Shown piece by piece: positions 24,206 through 37,355 of a stretch of 64,000 nucleotides of DNA. A model generated the notes under the pieces. It made no database searches. It was not told the origin of the DNA and saw nothing but the letters and a program-made list of their open reading frames with translations. Each line of letters opens with the position of its first letter. The first letter of the stretch is position 1. Both the position numbers and the translations under genes were made by a program. Source of the DNA: Glycine soja (taxonomy: Eukaryota; Streptophyta; Magnoliopsida; Fabales; Fabaceae); the NCBI RefSeq assembly GCF_004193775.1, contig NC_041019.1, positions 52,427,928 to 52,491,927 of the forward strand. The letters are read 5' to 3'.

Positions 24206-27200
24206 TCAAAAGCATCCTATAGTCTTCTTTGGAGTGGTTCCTGTTGCTCGGTATTTTGCAGCCATTTCCTCTGTCTGCAGAATCTCTTCACCACGCTTGG
24301 CTTCAATCATTGCCCTCTTCTCCTCTGCTTCCTTGTGAACTAAGGCCACCTTGTTCTTCATTTTTTCACCATATTCTGCTTTCTTTTTCTCCAGTTGTTC
24401 CTGCTCACACAAGAAGTTATTAAAAGCTATATTAATCAGCAAAAGTATTACAAGTTAAAATCTGTTCTAAACTATTTCATAGCACATGCTTTTAAGTTAT
24501 CTTTAAAGACAAAAAAAAAGGATCCTCATAACAAATATATTTTAATATCATGCATCCTAGTCCTTTTCATGCAGGGAAACATGGACCTAACTTGTCAAAT
24601 TTATTACTATTGTTTGATATTAAAGAAAGGATGCACTGTCCTCGGTCCAGTGCCATATAGATCATGTTATTACATAGCATGCATATAAGAAATGTCATCA
24701 TGTTAATAAATGCTGAACAGGTTAATTAAGTATTACCTCCAATTTTTTAAGCTCAGCTTCAAGAGCTGCCTTTTTGCTGTTTTCCCAAGCAGCGATAGCT
24801 GAGAGATGTTTTTGAGCTCTGTTAACAAATCAAATAATTTTTACAGTTTGGAGATGAACATACATTGGAAATTTGCAAGAAGGATCAAATAATCTATGAA
24901 ATGGCATATCATCAACATCATGGCCTACTAATCACAAAAATCACAATATCTTAAGAATATGGGAGGCATGCACACTTTTTTTTTTCTTTTTTCTTGTCCA
25001 CGGTTATTCTTTTTCAAAAGCAATCATATTTGAGACACTTCTGAACACTAAATATGGTCAAACCTTGAATTGTCACGTTATAGAGGAGTAGAGGACTAAC
25101 TCCTTCCACTAGACTCAACTCTGGTTAGTGGAGGCATGTGAACTATTAAAGGGTTGGGAGGAATATTATGCCATGCAATAGTAGCAACAAAGTACTTATT
25201 TGACAGGTTGTCTATTTCCTAGTGAGATTTGCTGTAGCAATGTGACTTGGTTTTAACTTTACAAAAAAAAAAAATATTCACACATCTTTGAAGCATATAC
25301 ACCTTGGAGGGAAGGATGAGATGAAAAAGAAAGAGAGAGAAATAAGGTGTGTCTGAAAATTGGGAAATGAAAAAAATCAATATTGTTAACTTTTATGCCT
25401 CCATAGGCAAACTGTTAAAGTACATAAAGTCTTGCCTGTTCTCTGCTTTGGCCTTCTCACTTTCTTCCCATGCCTTCACATAGGACAACTTTTTCTCTTT
25501 CTCTACTTCAGCCAGAGCGATATCTGTAGACCATAGAAGTACATAAACATCACTGAATTGCTTAGGAATAGATATGCCATCAAAAAAGTGAGCCGGAATC
25601 AGCATCTCCCAACAGGATTTTTGTAAAGAGATTACGTAATTGTGTTAGTCCTAGCACTTATTCATGTTACCAAGGAAGAGACAGAAATATGCCAGCTACA
25701 AATCCGTGTATACATTTGCAAATGTGTATATGCGACAGGATTTTGGATAGTAGTGAATATAGTTATTCAGGCGATTGTGAAATAAATTAGGACCTCCAAA
25801 TATTAAATGAATGTACTTTTTAATGAAGATCAAATATTCAAATGACCATGAAATATTGTTACAGTGTAAATTGAAATATGTGAACAGTCAACACTTACCT
25901 CTATCAATGGATCCTCTTGAGCTTTGCTTGTTTGCAGGAACTGGTGTCTCTGTTATTCCAAAACAATCATGTAAAATTGGTAAAGTAAAAATATGATATA
26001 AAAAGGAACAAAGGGTCTGTTTTGGATAAACTTATCCAAAAGAACATATAGGAGAAGAAAATAATAAAAAAGTAAAATAAATTTCTTTATAAGCTAAAAT
26101 TAACTTATACACAAATTGATTTTTAGAAGCTCTCTCATCATATCTTTTAAAAAAGTTATTTGAAAGAACTTCTACAAATTAGATTATAAAGAAACTCATC
26201 CCATTTTTTTTCTTATTTTTTTCTTCTAGAAATCATTTTGTATAAGCTTTACTCAAACATACCCTAACTATATCAAAAGAAGAAATGTGGGTGTAAAAAA
26301 AAAAAACCATATATATTTGTCAAAGTGTTTATTTACTAAACCTTCACAATCAAATATCAAGTATATGCTCAATTAACATTTCAGCGGTCATACAAACATG
26401 ATCACTGATCAACTGAGATATTTCAATTCAGCAAAAGACAGAAAACAAACATCCTATATACTTAAGACTTATGAGTATGCTGTATGTACACGTCATGTGA
26501 TTCATGTCAATGATTCAGTAAAATCATCAATAGTGTATCTGTGTATGCAAAAAAATATTAATAACACGAAAAAAATTCTTCACCAAATTGACTTTAATTT
26601 TAGATTATTGAATGAATTGTCCCAATCAAGCTAATTTATTGGTTACAAAGAAAAAGCTAATGTGTGGATGGCCATGGAGCTGCATTAGTGCTGTGCAATT
26701 GGTTGTCTTCATCCAAATCCAACTATGTGCAACTAAAGCATCACCAATAAGTGTTTGTTTAAAAGTGAAATTCAAGCATGACCCACATAAGTTTAACCGT
26801 TTATTGATTGTCAAACCAAACTTAACAATACATATCAAACAATGTAAAATTATCATACAGAACCAAGGAGAAACATATAGAAAACTTATTACCAAAACCT
26901 CTAAAATCACCAACTTAAATAATAATAATAATAATAGAGTTGTGTTATTCGTACAACTTATGCAACATTTTATAAGACTTTTTGTGTTTATTTCTCTTCA
27001 TCACATAATTTATTACGTCTCATATTTCTCTCTTTCTGACTTTCTGTTATATATTCTGTTGTACGAGTTGTTGTATAGATAACAATTCTCATAAATAAAA
27101 CCAATATATCTTTAACATTTTCCTAATTCCCCACCCCAAAAAAATAAAAACCTATTCTAAAGATAGATAAGCACAAAAAATTGAAAATGAGAAAAAATAG

Positions 27201-28763
27201 ACAAGTACTGATACAGTTGCCAACAGCCTGGAACATAAGAATCCATTCAAAAAGAAAATATTTAAGCATAAAATAAAATATACACATAACTTAATGCAGT
27301 TTTTTCTTCATTATTGGATTTGAATCATGATGCGCACTGTCTTATTATAAGCAATAAATTAAAACACAACAGCTAGTCAGCCCCAAAAAAGGTTAGAATA
27401 ACTTTGCCTATAAATTAAAACATCGTTTGCCAGAGTGGAAAAACATGTTTCCTTACGCCGTGGGAAAGAAACCATTTTATGATCACATGGAAGGCCTAAC
27501 TAAAATCATTTATTGGTTCAGGGAAGAAACTCATCATTCATGTATAGAACAAGATATGATGAAGTATCGCTAGTTGAGACAATATTTCTAGAGTATAACT
27601 TCTTGTAATAAAATATTTTTCATATACAAGAATCAAAACTTCAAAGCCTAAATCAACATGCCCAAAAATCGTAGCTATCTATGTTGTTCTTATTGGTAAC
27701 AAATCGTTTCTCTTTACTATAATAAAGGAGCCTAAATACAGTTAGTTTCACCTGACTCCAAAAATACTACAGTTAGCATAAATGCACTCACGTTGCCAAA
27801 ATAAGCATTGAATAAATCACAGAACCACCTTTGCAAGCCAAAGAATACACAGGTTATATATAGAAGATATTTTGTCATTTGATATTTATTCACTTTAATT
27901 CTATGATAAGTATAATTTTTTGCATTTCTTATGATAACTAATAATAATAATAATAATAATAATATTTAAATATTAAAGTTGATCTAATACTAGTTAAAAC
28001 CAACTCCTGCTAGCCAAATAACACAGTATACAGATCATATATAGAAGATATAATTGAACGTTTACCTTACCCTATCCCCATTAAGAAGACATCACTCACC
28101 ATACAGATCTAATAATTGAAAGAAATATCATCAAGAGTACAATCAAAGCCATGATCATATAGGAGATATAAGGTTGATCTAATGGTGGAGGGAGAAGAAA
28201 AGGAGGAAAAGGTCATAGGTTCGAATATTTCCGCTAACAAAAAACTAATAAAACCAACCATTAACATTTACAGGAAAAAAAAAAAGAAAAAAAAAGTCAT
28301 GATCATATAGATAAAACTCAGGAAGATCAGCCAAAAGTGAAAGTGAATTTTTGGAAGAATTTGTGAAATGATCCTTTTTCATTCAAAACATCCAATCCAT
28401 GCATATCCTCAGAACTCTCTCAAAGGATCAAAACCTTAGAAGTGTTGCACCAAAATCATGTTTCCAAATTTTCATATTAACAACAGTGACACAAACTAAC
28501 TCCACAGTTCAACAAAACACACACTCAAAAACCAAATTTTGAAGAAAAACCCACGAATTTTATCCCTCAAAAACGATCATCAGAGAATGAAAACATGGAC
28601 ATGAACACGTGGAATGTAAAAACTCACTCTCGGATACAGAAACAATAGCTTTGGATTCCCCTGTTTCAGAAGCTTTCTTTGCAACGGCGTCGTTCGATGG
28701 CACCTCAGCCACAACCGGAGCCGGAGCAGGGGCAGTTTCAGACTTCGATTGCAGCTCTGCCAT
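24206..28763 (-). CDS. Remorin (membrane-raft protein)
   Basis: Exons are 28763-28628, 25949-25899, 25523-25436, 24818-24737 and 24400-24206, encoding 183 aa. The N-terminus (MAELQSKSETAPAPAPVVAE) is Pro/Ala-rich and variable. The conserved C-terminal remorin domain starts at GSIDRDIALAEVEKEKK and continues through YVKAWEESEKAKAENRAQKH and AAWENSKKAALEAELKKLEE to the end, a long amphipathic coiled coil. A Cys three residues before the stop (TIGCF) suits the S-acylated C-terminal anchor of the family. Remorins sit on the cytosolic face of the plasma membrane in nanodomains and affect virus movement, symbiosis and signalling. Size and N-terminus fit group 1. Intron 3 (24819-25435) uses a GC donor (AACAG|GCAAGA), needed to keep ENRAQKH. 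Intron 1 is 2.7 kb and holds a MITE and a SINE. Confidence 0.92.
26012..26265. mobile_element. MITE in remorin intron 1
   Basis: The left end reads AGGGTCTGTTTTGGATAAAC and the reverse complement of the right end reads AGGGTATGTTTGAGTAAAGC. About 23 of the first 30 positions match. The 254-bp body is AT-rich and noncoding. Elements with a GGGTCTGTTTGG-type terminus are abundant in legumes. The target-site duplication is unclear, so the superfamily (hAT or PIF/Harbinger) is not settled. Confidence 0.55.
28150..28310 (+). mobile_element. tRNA-derived SINE with 13-bp TSDs
   Basis: CATGATCATATAG occurs at 28150-28162 and 28298-28310, flanking a 135-bp insert. The insert contains an A-box-like TGATCTAATGGTGG and, about 35 bp on, a B-box GGTTCGAAT, then an A-rich tail. 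These are RNA polymerase III internal promoter elements, so a tRNA-derived SINE moved by LINE machinery is the best reading. It lies in remorin intron 1, opposite to the gene. Confidence 0.8.
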
Positions 28764-28847
28764 TGCCGTTGCCTAGTTGGAAAGTTGAATTGAGAAACAG
28801 AGAACACAGAAGCAGAGTGAGAGGTAGAAAAACAGAGGAAATGTTAC

Positions 28848-28855
28848 TATTTATA
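28848..28855 (-). promoter_or_regulatory. TATA box of the remorin gene
   Basis: TATAAATA on the minus strand lies about 85 bp upstream of the remorin ATG (28763), a suitable distance for a core promoter with a short 5' UTR. Confidence 0.5.
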
Positions 28856-29107
28856 TTATCTTCATAAGTTCCAAGAAACATGGTGGACCCTTAATAAAGT
28901 GATGGTTTCTAAGGTGTTCAACTATTTTGCACTTAGAAATGTGGAAGCACATCCAAGATTTTGAACCGTTGATTGTGGTTACATTGGATACAAACTCTGC
29001 TATATTGGACATTACCCGGCTTATAGTAAGCCTTAAGCCAAAAAATATTAAGCCTTAGCATGGAAAAAGAGAAAAGAAATAAAGGAATAAAAATAAGACT
29101 TAATTGT

Positions 29108-29192
29108 ACTTTGACATATTTAAATCGTCAGAAATTTTACTTTCAAGTTTACAAAATATCAGAAATTTTACTTTGACATATTTAAATCGTCA
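29108..29192. repeat. 23-bp perfect direct repeat
   Basis: The same 23 bases, beginning ACTTTGACATATTTAAATC, occur at 29108-29130 and 29170-29192. CAGAAATTTTACTTT is also repeated nearby. This is a small local duplication. Confidence 0.75.
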
Positions 29193-29759
29193 CAATTAAG
29201 ACAATTTCATTCATTTAAACCAATACAATTCAGACAATTTGCAACCTTTATAAATTGGGAGACAGAATTTGGAAAAATAAAATAAAATAAAAACTTTAAG
29301 AGCAAAATCCGCAAGATTGTGAAATTTTGGAGGTAAAATATGTAATTAACCCTAAAAAAATTAAACCCCTTTATTTGTATAGTTAAGTAAATATGGTTCT
29401 CTTGTTTACCTATAATCTTCAAAATCTATTGTTTTTGTTCAAATAGTTACGGATTTGCGATAATTTGAAATAAAAATTATTTTAAATTTTTTAGACGTTT
29501 ATTAAAAAATTAATAAAACTTAAAGAATTAGTAGGGTGTAAAATTACTTGAAGAGCTTGATTTTTTTTTTTCGTTTTACATGTGATTTGATATTTTGATT
29601 TGTGAGTTTAAATAAACAAAAAAATTATAAAGGTGTTAATTATAGAAGTTTGGGCTAGTTTGGTGATAAGATAAAATAGGATAAGTATTATATCATGTTG
29701 TAATTTATTGTTTGGTATACCAATAAGATATGATTTGTTTGTCATTATTGTTATAACCC

Positions 29760-30123
29760 TAAACACCACATTACCACCGTCGTTATCACTATTACTATCA
29801 CCACTATTATTGTTATCACTCCATCGTCGTTGCCCTCACTTCCATCATTGTCTTCACCACCATCTCCATCATAGTCACCACCACCGTCACCTCTATAACA
29901 ACTATCACCACTGTCGTTGTTACCACTGATTATCATTATCGTCGTCACGACCACCACCACACCATTGTCACTATTGTAATCACAAACATCATAGCTACTA
30001 TCACTCACCACAATCATTATTATTATCATCATTGTTATTGTCATCATCACAAACGTTACCATTAGTGCTATTGTCACCTCAACTATCACAACCACTATGA
30101 CTGTCATCATCATTGATGTCACC
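29760..30123. repeat. Degenerate trinucleotide (CAN/ATC-type) tract
   Basis: About 360 bp are made almost entirely of CAC, CAT, ATC, ACT and GTC triplets on the plus strand. The tract is a decayed microsatellite. It creates open frames on both strands by composition alone; these encode repetitive Val/Met/Ile/Asp or His/Leu strings and are not gene-like. Confidence 0.8.
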
Positions 30124-33100
30124 ACCCTTTATAATTACCATATCGTATCATAGGATACATCAAATATTGGATAAGATTGAAAATTATCTTAATATATTCT
30201 TATCATATTTGTATATCATATCTTATCTCATTGTATCTTAACCATTAAATGAACCTAAAGAAATGATAGATCAATTTCACTAACAAATAATTATTGCAAG
30301 TATAATAAGGAAAGTAAGAGGATGCGTACCAAAAAAAGTAAAAGAATAATTAACTATAAAAAGAACAATAAAGAGTAGTTAGGCTGTGGTTCATCTACTA
30401 ACCAAAAAGAAAAGAAAAAGATTGTGGCTCATCACACGGTGAATGTGCAGTGGAGTAACGAGAAAGATCAGGGGTTGCAGGTACTATAACATTGCCCGAA
30501 TGTGCCGACACACGACACGTTGCCACGTGTACGTGAGTGAAAATGAATTCGATTTTACATGCATCAGCATCAATATGTGTGGGGCTCACCGGATATTGAC
30601 TGTTCTGCTCGAGTTCCACGGTTTGTTGATTTGTTCTACCAATCTCACCCTTCCCGTATCCAAGTAGAAATAAATAATTCAGGATATATTGTATAGTGGA
30701 AAATCATGTTTTTCCACCAATGTTTTTACACTAGTTTTATATGGGTTTATGATAAAGACTTTTGTTTTTACACTTGATTTCTCTTATTAGTAGTAGTACT
30801 TGATGGAATGGATCAAAATAGAGATTTTTTTTTTGTCAAATTCTATCTTAATTTTCACAAGATTTATTTCAAATTCAAAAAAAAAAAAATGGCTTACCTA
30901 AAAACTTAGGTGATGGTTGCATAAACTTTTGTTCATAAAAATAACCGTTTTTTATTTTTATAAAATTTGTAAAAGAAATTAGAATTATTTCTTTTAAAAA
31001 ATAGTAGTTTAAACACTTGTCTATATTATAAAAGAAGTCTAACTAGGTATATATGGTTTAGTTTAGTTGATTAAATATTGTATGTGAATTAATATTTATC
31101 TTCTATTTATATGGATTAAAAAAAATCTAACTATTTAATAAAAGAGGAACACTGGTAAGGACAAAAAAAAAGACATTAAGTAAGAAAGCTTAAAAAATGT
31201 AAAAAGTTAGTTTTCTTCTTTGGGTGGTTCTATTGAAGTTGAAGGTAAGTATGATATTTAAAGAGTTAAATATTGTTTTGATTTTTCATTTTTTTTCATT
31301 TATTTTTTTAGTCTTTAAATAAAATTTTAACTAGTCTTAATTCCCATATTATATCTTGTTATCATTTTTATTCTTTGCTATGAGTTATTATAATTAAGTG
31401 ATGATATCATAATTATATATTTTGATATGTAGTCACGTAAAATAATAATCTGATTACATGTAATTTTTTTTAGATAAATTATGTTTAGTCTCAATCTATT
31501 CAAGAAATTTATTTTTAGTTCGTCAACTGTTTTTTTATATTGATCTTAATCTCTCAACTATTATCTCTCATTATTTTAATCTCTCTTATTAAGTATTACC
31601 GTTAAGCAAGCGATAATGCAACAATCATATGTAACATGAATAACTAGTTTAATGTGATAGTTGCATGATAAAATGCTATTTAACAAAGATATTCTGTGAC
31701 GATTTTATGACACTAAAAAGTTTCTAAAATTGTAATATATTAGTCCCAAAAGGGTTCATGAGAGCGAATTTGAAAAATAAAAAAAGACCCCAAGCACCAA
31801 AACAACCCTATAATCGTTCTACATACATCCACCACCAAAACCCTATCTAATTTTCTCTCTCCCTTTCTCATGAGGTCAATCCCCCCCTCCTTTAATATTT
31901 ATTGGCATGACCTCTTCTCACTCTCCCAACCTTGCCACACGACCTCCTTCATTCATTTCCCCTCAGTTCAGACATTTTCATCTCTCTTTCTCAAGATCAA
32001 AACCAGTCGTCGTTGATCATTTTCTTATCACCATCACCACCCCATCTCTACCCTTTTGTGCATGTCTGGTTCAAAGAGCAAAAAGGTTCGTGAGAGTGAG
32101 ATTGGAATGGGAGGGTTTATCATTAGTTAGAGAAATCGGGTTCGACATTGGGTTTTGGCATGGAAGAGTTCGAAGATTATGGGTTTGAAAGGGTTCTTAT
32201 GTTATGTTTCTAATTACTTCTTGTTGTTTTTTTTTTTCTTATTCTTTTTTATTTTTCTATCTCACCACCTTAGAGCTGTTAGAAAATGACTTTAACCAGT
32301 AACATTTTATCACTTCACTGTCACGTTAGACTAATAATTCACTTGATTGTCACGTGAACACTTAGAGTTGATATTTGATGGAAAAAATCATAAACAATGA
32401 AAAATAATATTTGATGACTAAAACCGATTAAAACATTATGAAGAACATAATTTACTCAAATATCAAAACAGATTATGGTCAGAATTCATTTCATAATTTT
32501 TTTTGTCAGAAACACTTCGTACTAAAAATAGCAAGGCTGATCTAAAAGATAATTGTATAACCTGCGGAGAAATACTTGTTATATGTAATTAATTGGTAGG
32601 TGATGTTGTTTCGTTCTTTATCTATAGACGTCAGGTTCTTCTATATGCAGGTTTAACATCTCACTGAAACTTGTACTAAGTACGTGCGTACTTAATAAAT
32701 GGAAGCAAATGATTCGAAGTTGATTGTGATAAATTGCAAGTGCAAGTTGTCCTAATAAAGGAAAATGTATATCATGAAAAGGATTGGATACCATGAATTT
32801 TGTTTTTTATTTTTCGGTTTAAATGAGAAGGGGGTTGGAATAGTGTACTTATGTGAGATACCAAGAGGAAACGATTTAGGTTGATCACATCACCTTAGAT
32901 AGATCATGAGATGAGAGAACATTCTATGGCGAATATTTACTGAATTATTTCCCTTTGATCTTCAAATGACATCGCTTTGATCATGATTCTGATCAAATTT
33001 CATGGTCATTGTGATCTCCACCTTATAGTGCCCTTTGAAATTTGAACGTATATTTGATATTTGATTATTAGCCTTCTGAACAGTTGATGGATATATATTG

Positions 33101-35403
33101 ATTTATAATATTTATTATATGATCGGCAGTCAATTTTAATAGTCTTGAGAGAAACACCTTTGTCTACTATCATTTTCAAATTTCATCTTTGATTCAAAAC
33201 AAAATGGGATAAGAGAAGACATATTGTGGTCATAGAATCCCTGTCAGTTGGTTGAAATGTCATTGGTGTTCAAGGCTTAATTAGTCTCTATAGTATGACT
33301 ATGTTTAATTTATATTGACATAGCATATTTTAACAAAAGGTGTTCTTTTAAATTATTTTATTATAAATTGTGTAAAGAATTATATCAAAATATGTACTAA
33401 GTATTTATTAAATAAAAACCATTAATATAAACATTAATTTAAAAAAAAATATTCGAACTAAATACACAATAAATCTAACTAGTTTCTCACTCAGGTATGA
33501 TAAAGTTGTGTACATTAGACTAGAGCTAGTGTTTGTTTATTAATTTGTTTAGGTGTTCAATGCAATCATATGACGATTAATCTCTCAAGATATATAAATT
33601 TATTTAAAGAATTAATTTTTTTTATAAATATTTTTTCCATATAATACACTTGGGATCAAATCTTAACATGTGTTTCTTAGAAACATAATTATTTGTCAAT
33701 TATAACATTATATATATATATATATATAAAATATTGATTTAATGATAAGAGAAAAGATAATTTGAATTCTTACACAAATAAATTAATAATTAATGTTTAC
33801 CGATTAAAATAATAAAATAAAATAATCACTACCAATATATTTCACAAAAATTTCAATTGTACAAAAACAACTTTTTAATTTGTTAAAAGAACTTATTTGA
33901 CTGTATAATTAATGTTTGGCGTACACAAGTTTATTTTAACTTTTAGCGCCCTTATAAGATGCTAATTGTGAAAATTTTAGATTTTAGCTTCTTATGTCCT
34001 ATTTAGTTTTAAAATATTTATTACTCACTTTTTACATCCTTTGGATAAGGTAAGGTTTTATTATTCCTTTTAGGTTTATTTTATTTTTCTATTATTTTTT
34101 GGATATTTTTATATTAATTTTTTATTTGATTATTACATTATTTTTATTATTTATTATATTATTTTAGCATTATAAATTAAGACACTAATAATGAATATAC
34201 GCAATTATTTAAATGTATGCATTGATATTATCATACTAATTAATTAGCATATTAACGAATGTATGACGTATAGTGTATATCTTATTTTTATTTTATTTAA
34301 ATTTGATTGATAATATTTTAAGATATAATAGTGTAATAATCAAAACAAAACAATGTAATTAAAATTATTGGTATTAAATAAAAATTATAAGAGTTTAAAA
34401 TTATTAAAAAATAAAATTATAATCAACTAAAATTATATTTTTATCCATAAAATAAGATTAAAATTTATACAAACAAGATTATTTTTATCATTTAATATTT
34501 ATTACTTATTTTAATATATATAATTTTATCAAACATTGATCTGAGTAATTGAATTTGATTGGAAGAAAAGATTTTAAATTAATCAGTAATAAAACTAATG
34601 AATTCTCGATACTAATGTCAAGATAATTCAAAAAATGAATTACACAGCTAGAGAACTCTTTTATTTTTTTTCTTTTATTTGCCGTATTAATTTGACAGCT
34701 TAACATCGTGAAAGTGGGAGCCATTGCTCCAGAATGGGTAACAGTGCAGAGGATTTAATTAGGTCAGACTCAGAGGTTTTAGATTCAATTTCTTTGTAAA
34801 CATTATTATAAATTTGTAACATCGTTTTAGTTTAGCCAATCCTATTCATAATTAAAAAAAAGAAACAGTAGAAAAGGCATATATATGATCTTTATAAATT
34901 CGTTATTCATTTTTATAGTAATGAATAGTTTTACATTGGAGAGGTGAGGCTCAAATTCCTTAGGACCAATTGGGTGAGATATCTGAGAAGAAAAGAGACT
35001 ACCTTCACTCTGTAGCCTTTTTATAGTATTGAATAGTTTTATATTGTGGAAATGGTCAGAGAGCAACCTTTTTTCACTCCACAGAATAATTTTATATCCA
35101 CAAATTACGGCAAAAATTTCCCATCTTTTGCTTAATATTTTGAGGTCTCTAATCATTTGTCAATCATTTACCACAGCAATCAAATCCGTTATAATCTGAT
35201 ATAAATTACTTTGCTTACACATATCAAAGACTTTATTCAATCCCCATTTGTCTGAGGTGCAATAAGGTTATGAGTGCTGTTTTCTCTTCTTGAACTTCTC
35301 TTTAATCCTCAGATCCTGGATTAAAGGAAAAACATAAACATCAGCCAGAAAATTCCTGTGCCTTGTTTTACATCTTTCTTCAGGAAGGAAAAGAAGAAGC
35401 AAA

Positions 35404-37355
35404 ATGTCATTCACAGGAACTACAGATAAATGCAAGGCTTGTGATAAGACTGTTTATGTGGTTGACATGTTAACTCTTGAAGGTATACCTTACCATAAAA
35501 ACTGCTTCAGATGCAGTCACTGCAAGGGATACCTAACGGTATGGTTCTTCCACACCCTCTGTTGTTGTTGTTGTTGTTGTATTCAGTTTTTTAATTTGTT
35601 GCTACAAAATGTGTTCTAAATATGCTTGTTTCATTATTGTCTCACTCTTAGAGTGTTATTATGGCTGAATATGCCATTCAATAGTTTGTCATTTAGCCTA
35701 CCTAACCAAATACCTCAAATGTAATGACATCAAAATCATATAGAATAGAAGCATGCAAGGCTTTACTTATCTCCTGATCAAATTTTGAATTAGTCAAGAT
35801 CTCTTTTTCTTAATGAATAGGAGGGTTAAGACAAAAAAGAAGAAGCATGCAATTACTTAGCTATTACATGCACAACTCATACATGAAATGAAGTACATGC
35901 TTTGGTATCTAGCACATTATTAAATTCCATGGATTATGTCACAATTTTGATCTTGGATTCCTAGCGCTAAAATTTAAAATGTGATGACATTATCACCAAG
36001 CTTGTATTTTGATATGGTTTGATTCAAGGAAAGAAGAAATATATGTAGTTTAAAATTGTTCCTAAATTTGGTGCTAATGTTGCAATGTTATTTTGGTCAC
36101 CAGATGAACACCTACTCCTCAATGGATGGTGTCCTCTATTGCAAGCCACACTTTGAACAGCTTTTCAAGGAATCTGGCAATTTCAGCAAGAACTTTCAAA
36201 CAGGTAAGATGTAACCATCATTTGTTCATCACTTTGTTTACTATTTTTATTCAACCGCAATCTCATTAAGTACAAATTCATATGCACCTGTCACTTTCTA
36301 TTGACTTGGCTAACATGTTATGTTGTTTTCATGACCATAATTGCGGCACAGCAAAGTCTTCTGATAAACAAAATGAGACGGTATGTTTACGATCCAGCCT
36401 AAACACATATGTTGTCATTTTGAGTATAGGGGGTGTTTTACTTGGGACATCATCATCATCATTACTATTATTATTAAGAATCTTATTTTTAATAAGCTTA
36501 AGGCATAAATTAGCTATATATAATTTTATTCTTTCAAATATTGTTGTGTAATCTTTCAAACATGTCAGTAACAATAATCTTCATTTACAGAATAAGGCCC
36601 CCAACAGACTGTCATCCATGTTCAGTGGAACTCTAGACAAATGCTCAGTTTGTTCAAAAACAGTCTATCCTCTGGAAAAGGTTTGTAATATCAGCATACT
36701 CTATTGTAAGACTTGCAATTAAAAAAGACACGAAGGAATTATAAGATTTTTTTCCATTACTATCTTAGACACATTTTACAGTGTGTTTGTAAATAGAAAA
36801 AAACTTATATGTGGTTCTTTAGACGATTTTGGTGCTGTTCGTCAATAAGATTTGCAGTTTCACCTCAATGATTCTCATAATAAATGTTTACTTTAAAGGT
36901 TCTCTGAGATGAAATTCTAATTCTGATTGGAGAACAGCCTGAACACCTAAGGAATTGCATCTAAGTTTTGTTTTTGTTAGCTGATTTCTTATCATATAGA
37001 TTAGATATAGAATTTTGATTGAAATGAACTAATTACAAAACTTTTGCTTGTTAACCAGATGACACTGGAAGGGGAATGCTATCACAAGAATTGCTTTAGG
37101 TGTGCTCATGCAGGTTGCCACCTCACACATTCCTCCTATGCTGCCCTGGATGGTGTCCTCTACTGTAGGCACCATTTCCAACAGCTTTTCATGGAGAAAG
37201 GGAACTATCATCATGTACTCCAATCTGCTAACCACAAGAAGAATGTCACTCCTGAACCTGCTGAACCTGCAGCTGAAGGAGATGAAGAGCCACCAAAGCC
37301 AGAAGAATCTGATTCTGAGGAACACACAGAAGAAAAGCCTCAAAATGAAGCATAG
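35404..37355 (+). CDS. PLIM2: Two-LIM-domain actin-binding protein, PLIM2-like
   Basis: Exons are 35404-35538, 36104-36203, 36352-36380, 36591-36680 and 37059-37355, encoding 216 aa. LIM1 zinc ligands are C10, C13, H31, C34, C37, C40, C58 and H61. LIM2 ligands are C106, C109, H127, C130, C133, C138, C154 and H157. The inter-LIM linker is encoded partly by a 29-nt micro-exon. Plant two-LIM proteins bind and bundle actin filaments in the cytoplasm and can enter the nucleus. After LIM2 a Glu/Pro-rich acidic tail of about 40 residues follows. The tail, together with LFMEKGNYHHVLQ, favours the pollen PLIM2 subclass over the short-tailed WLIM forms. The PLIM2 call is from recalled family features, and pollen expression is inferred. 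A (GTT)n tract lies in intron 1 near 35562. Confidence 0.9.

Larger units (their letters stand above)
28864..35403. other. Intergenic, AT-rich with simple-sequence tracts
   Basis: No gene is supported. The stretch holds a 23-bp direct repeat (29108, 29170), a degenerate trinucleotide tract (29760-30123), a GC-richer patch with a G-box near 30420-30660, and a (TA)n run near 33709-33728. A 93-codon frame at 31907-32188 has no recognisable features. A TATAAAT at 35200-35206 may serve the LIM gene. Confidence 0.6.

Noticed and set aside
25393..25435. GT donor downstream of the remorin exon 3 GC donor
   Set aside because: Using it would add residues (QDF…) that break the conserved ENRAQKH stretch of the remorin domain.
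29751..30125. 124-codon minus-strand frame rich in Val, Met and Ile
   Set aside because: It coincides exactly with the degenerate trinucleotide tract, so it is open by composition only.
31907..32188. 93-codon plus-strand frame
   Set aside because: Ser/Pro/Phe-rich from CT-rich DNA with no recognisable domain. Could be part of a repeat, but I cannot support it as coding.
35539..35619. In-frame extension of LIM exon 1 with a Cys run
   Set aside because: It is intron read-through: the Cys run is a (GTT)n microsatellite in frame TGT, and a GT donor precedes it.
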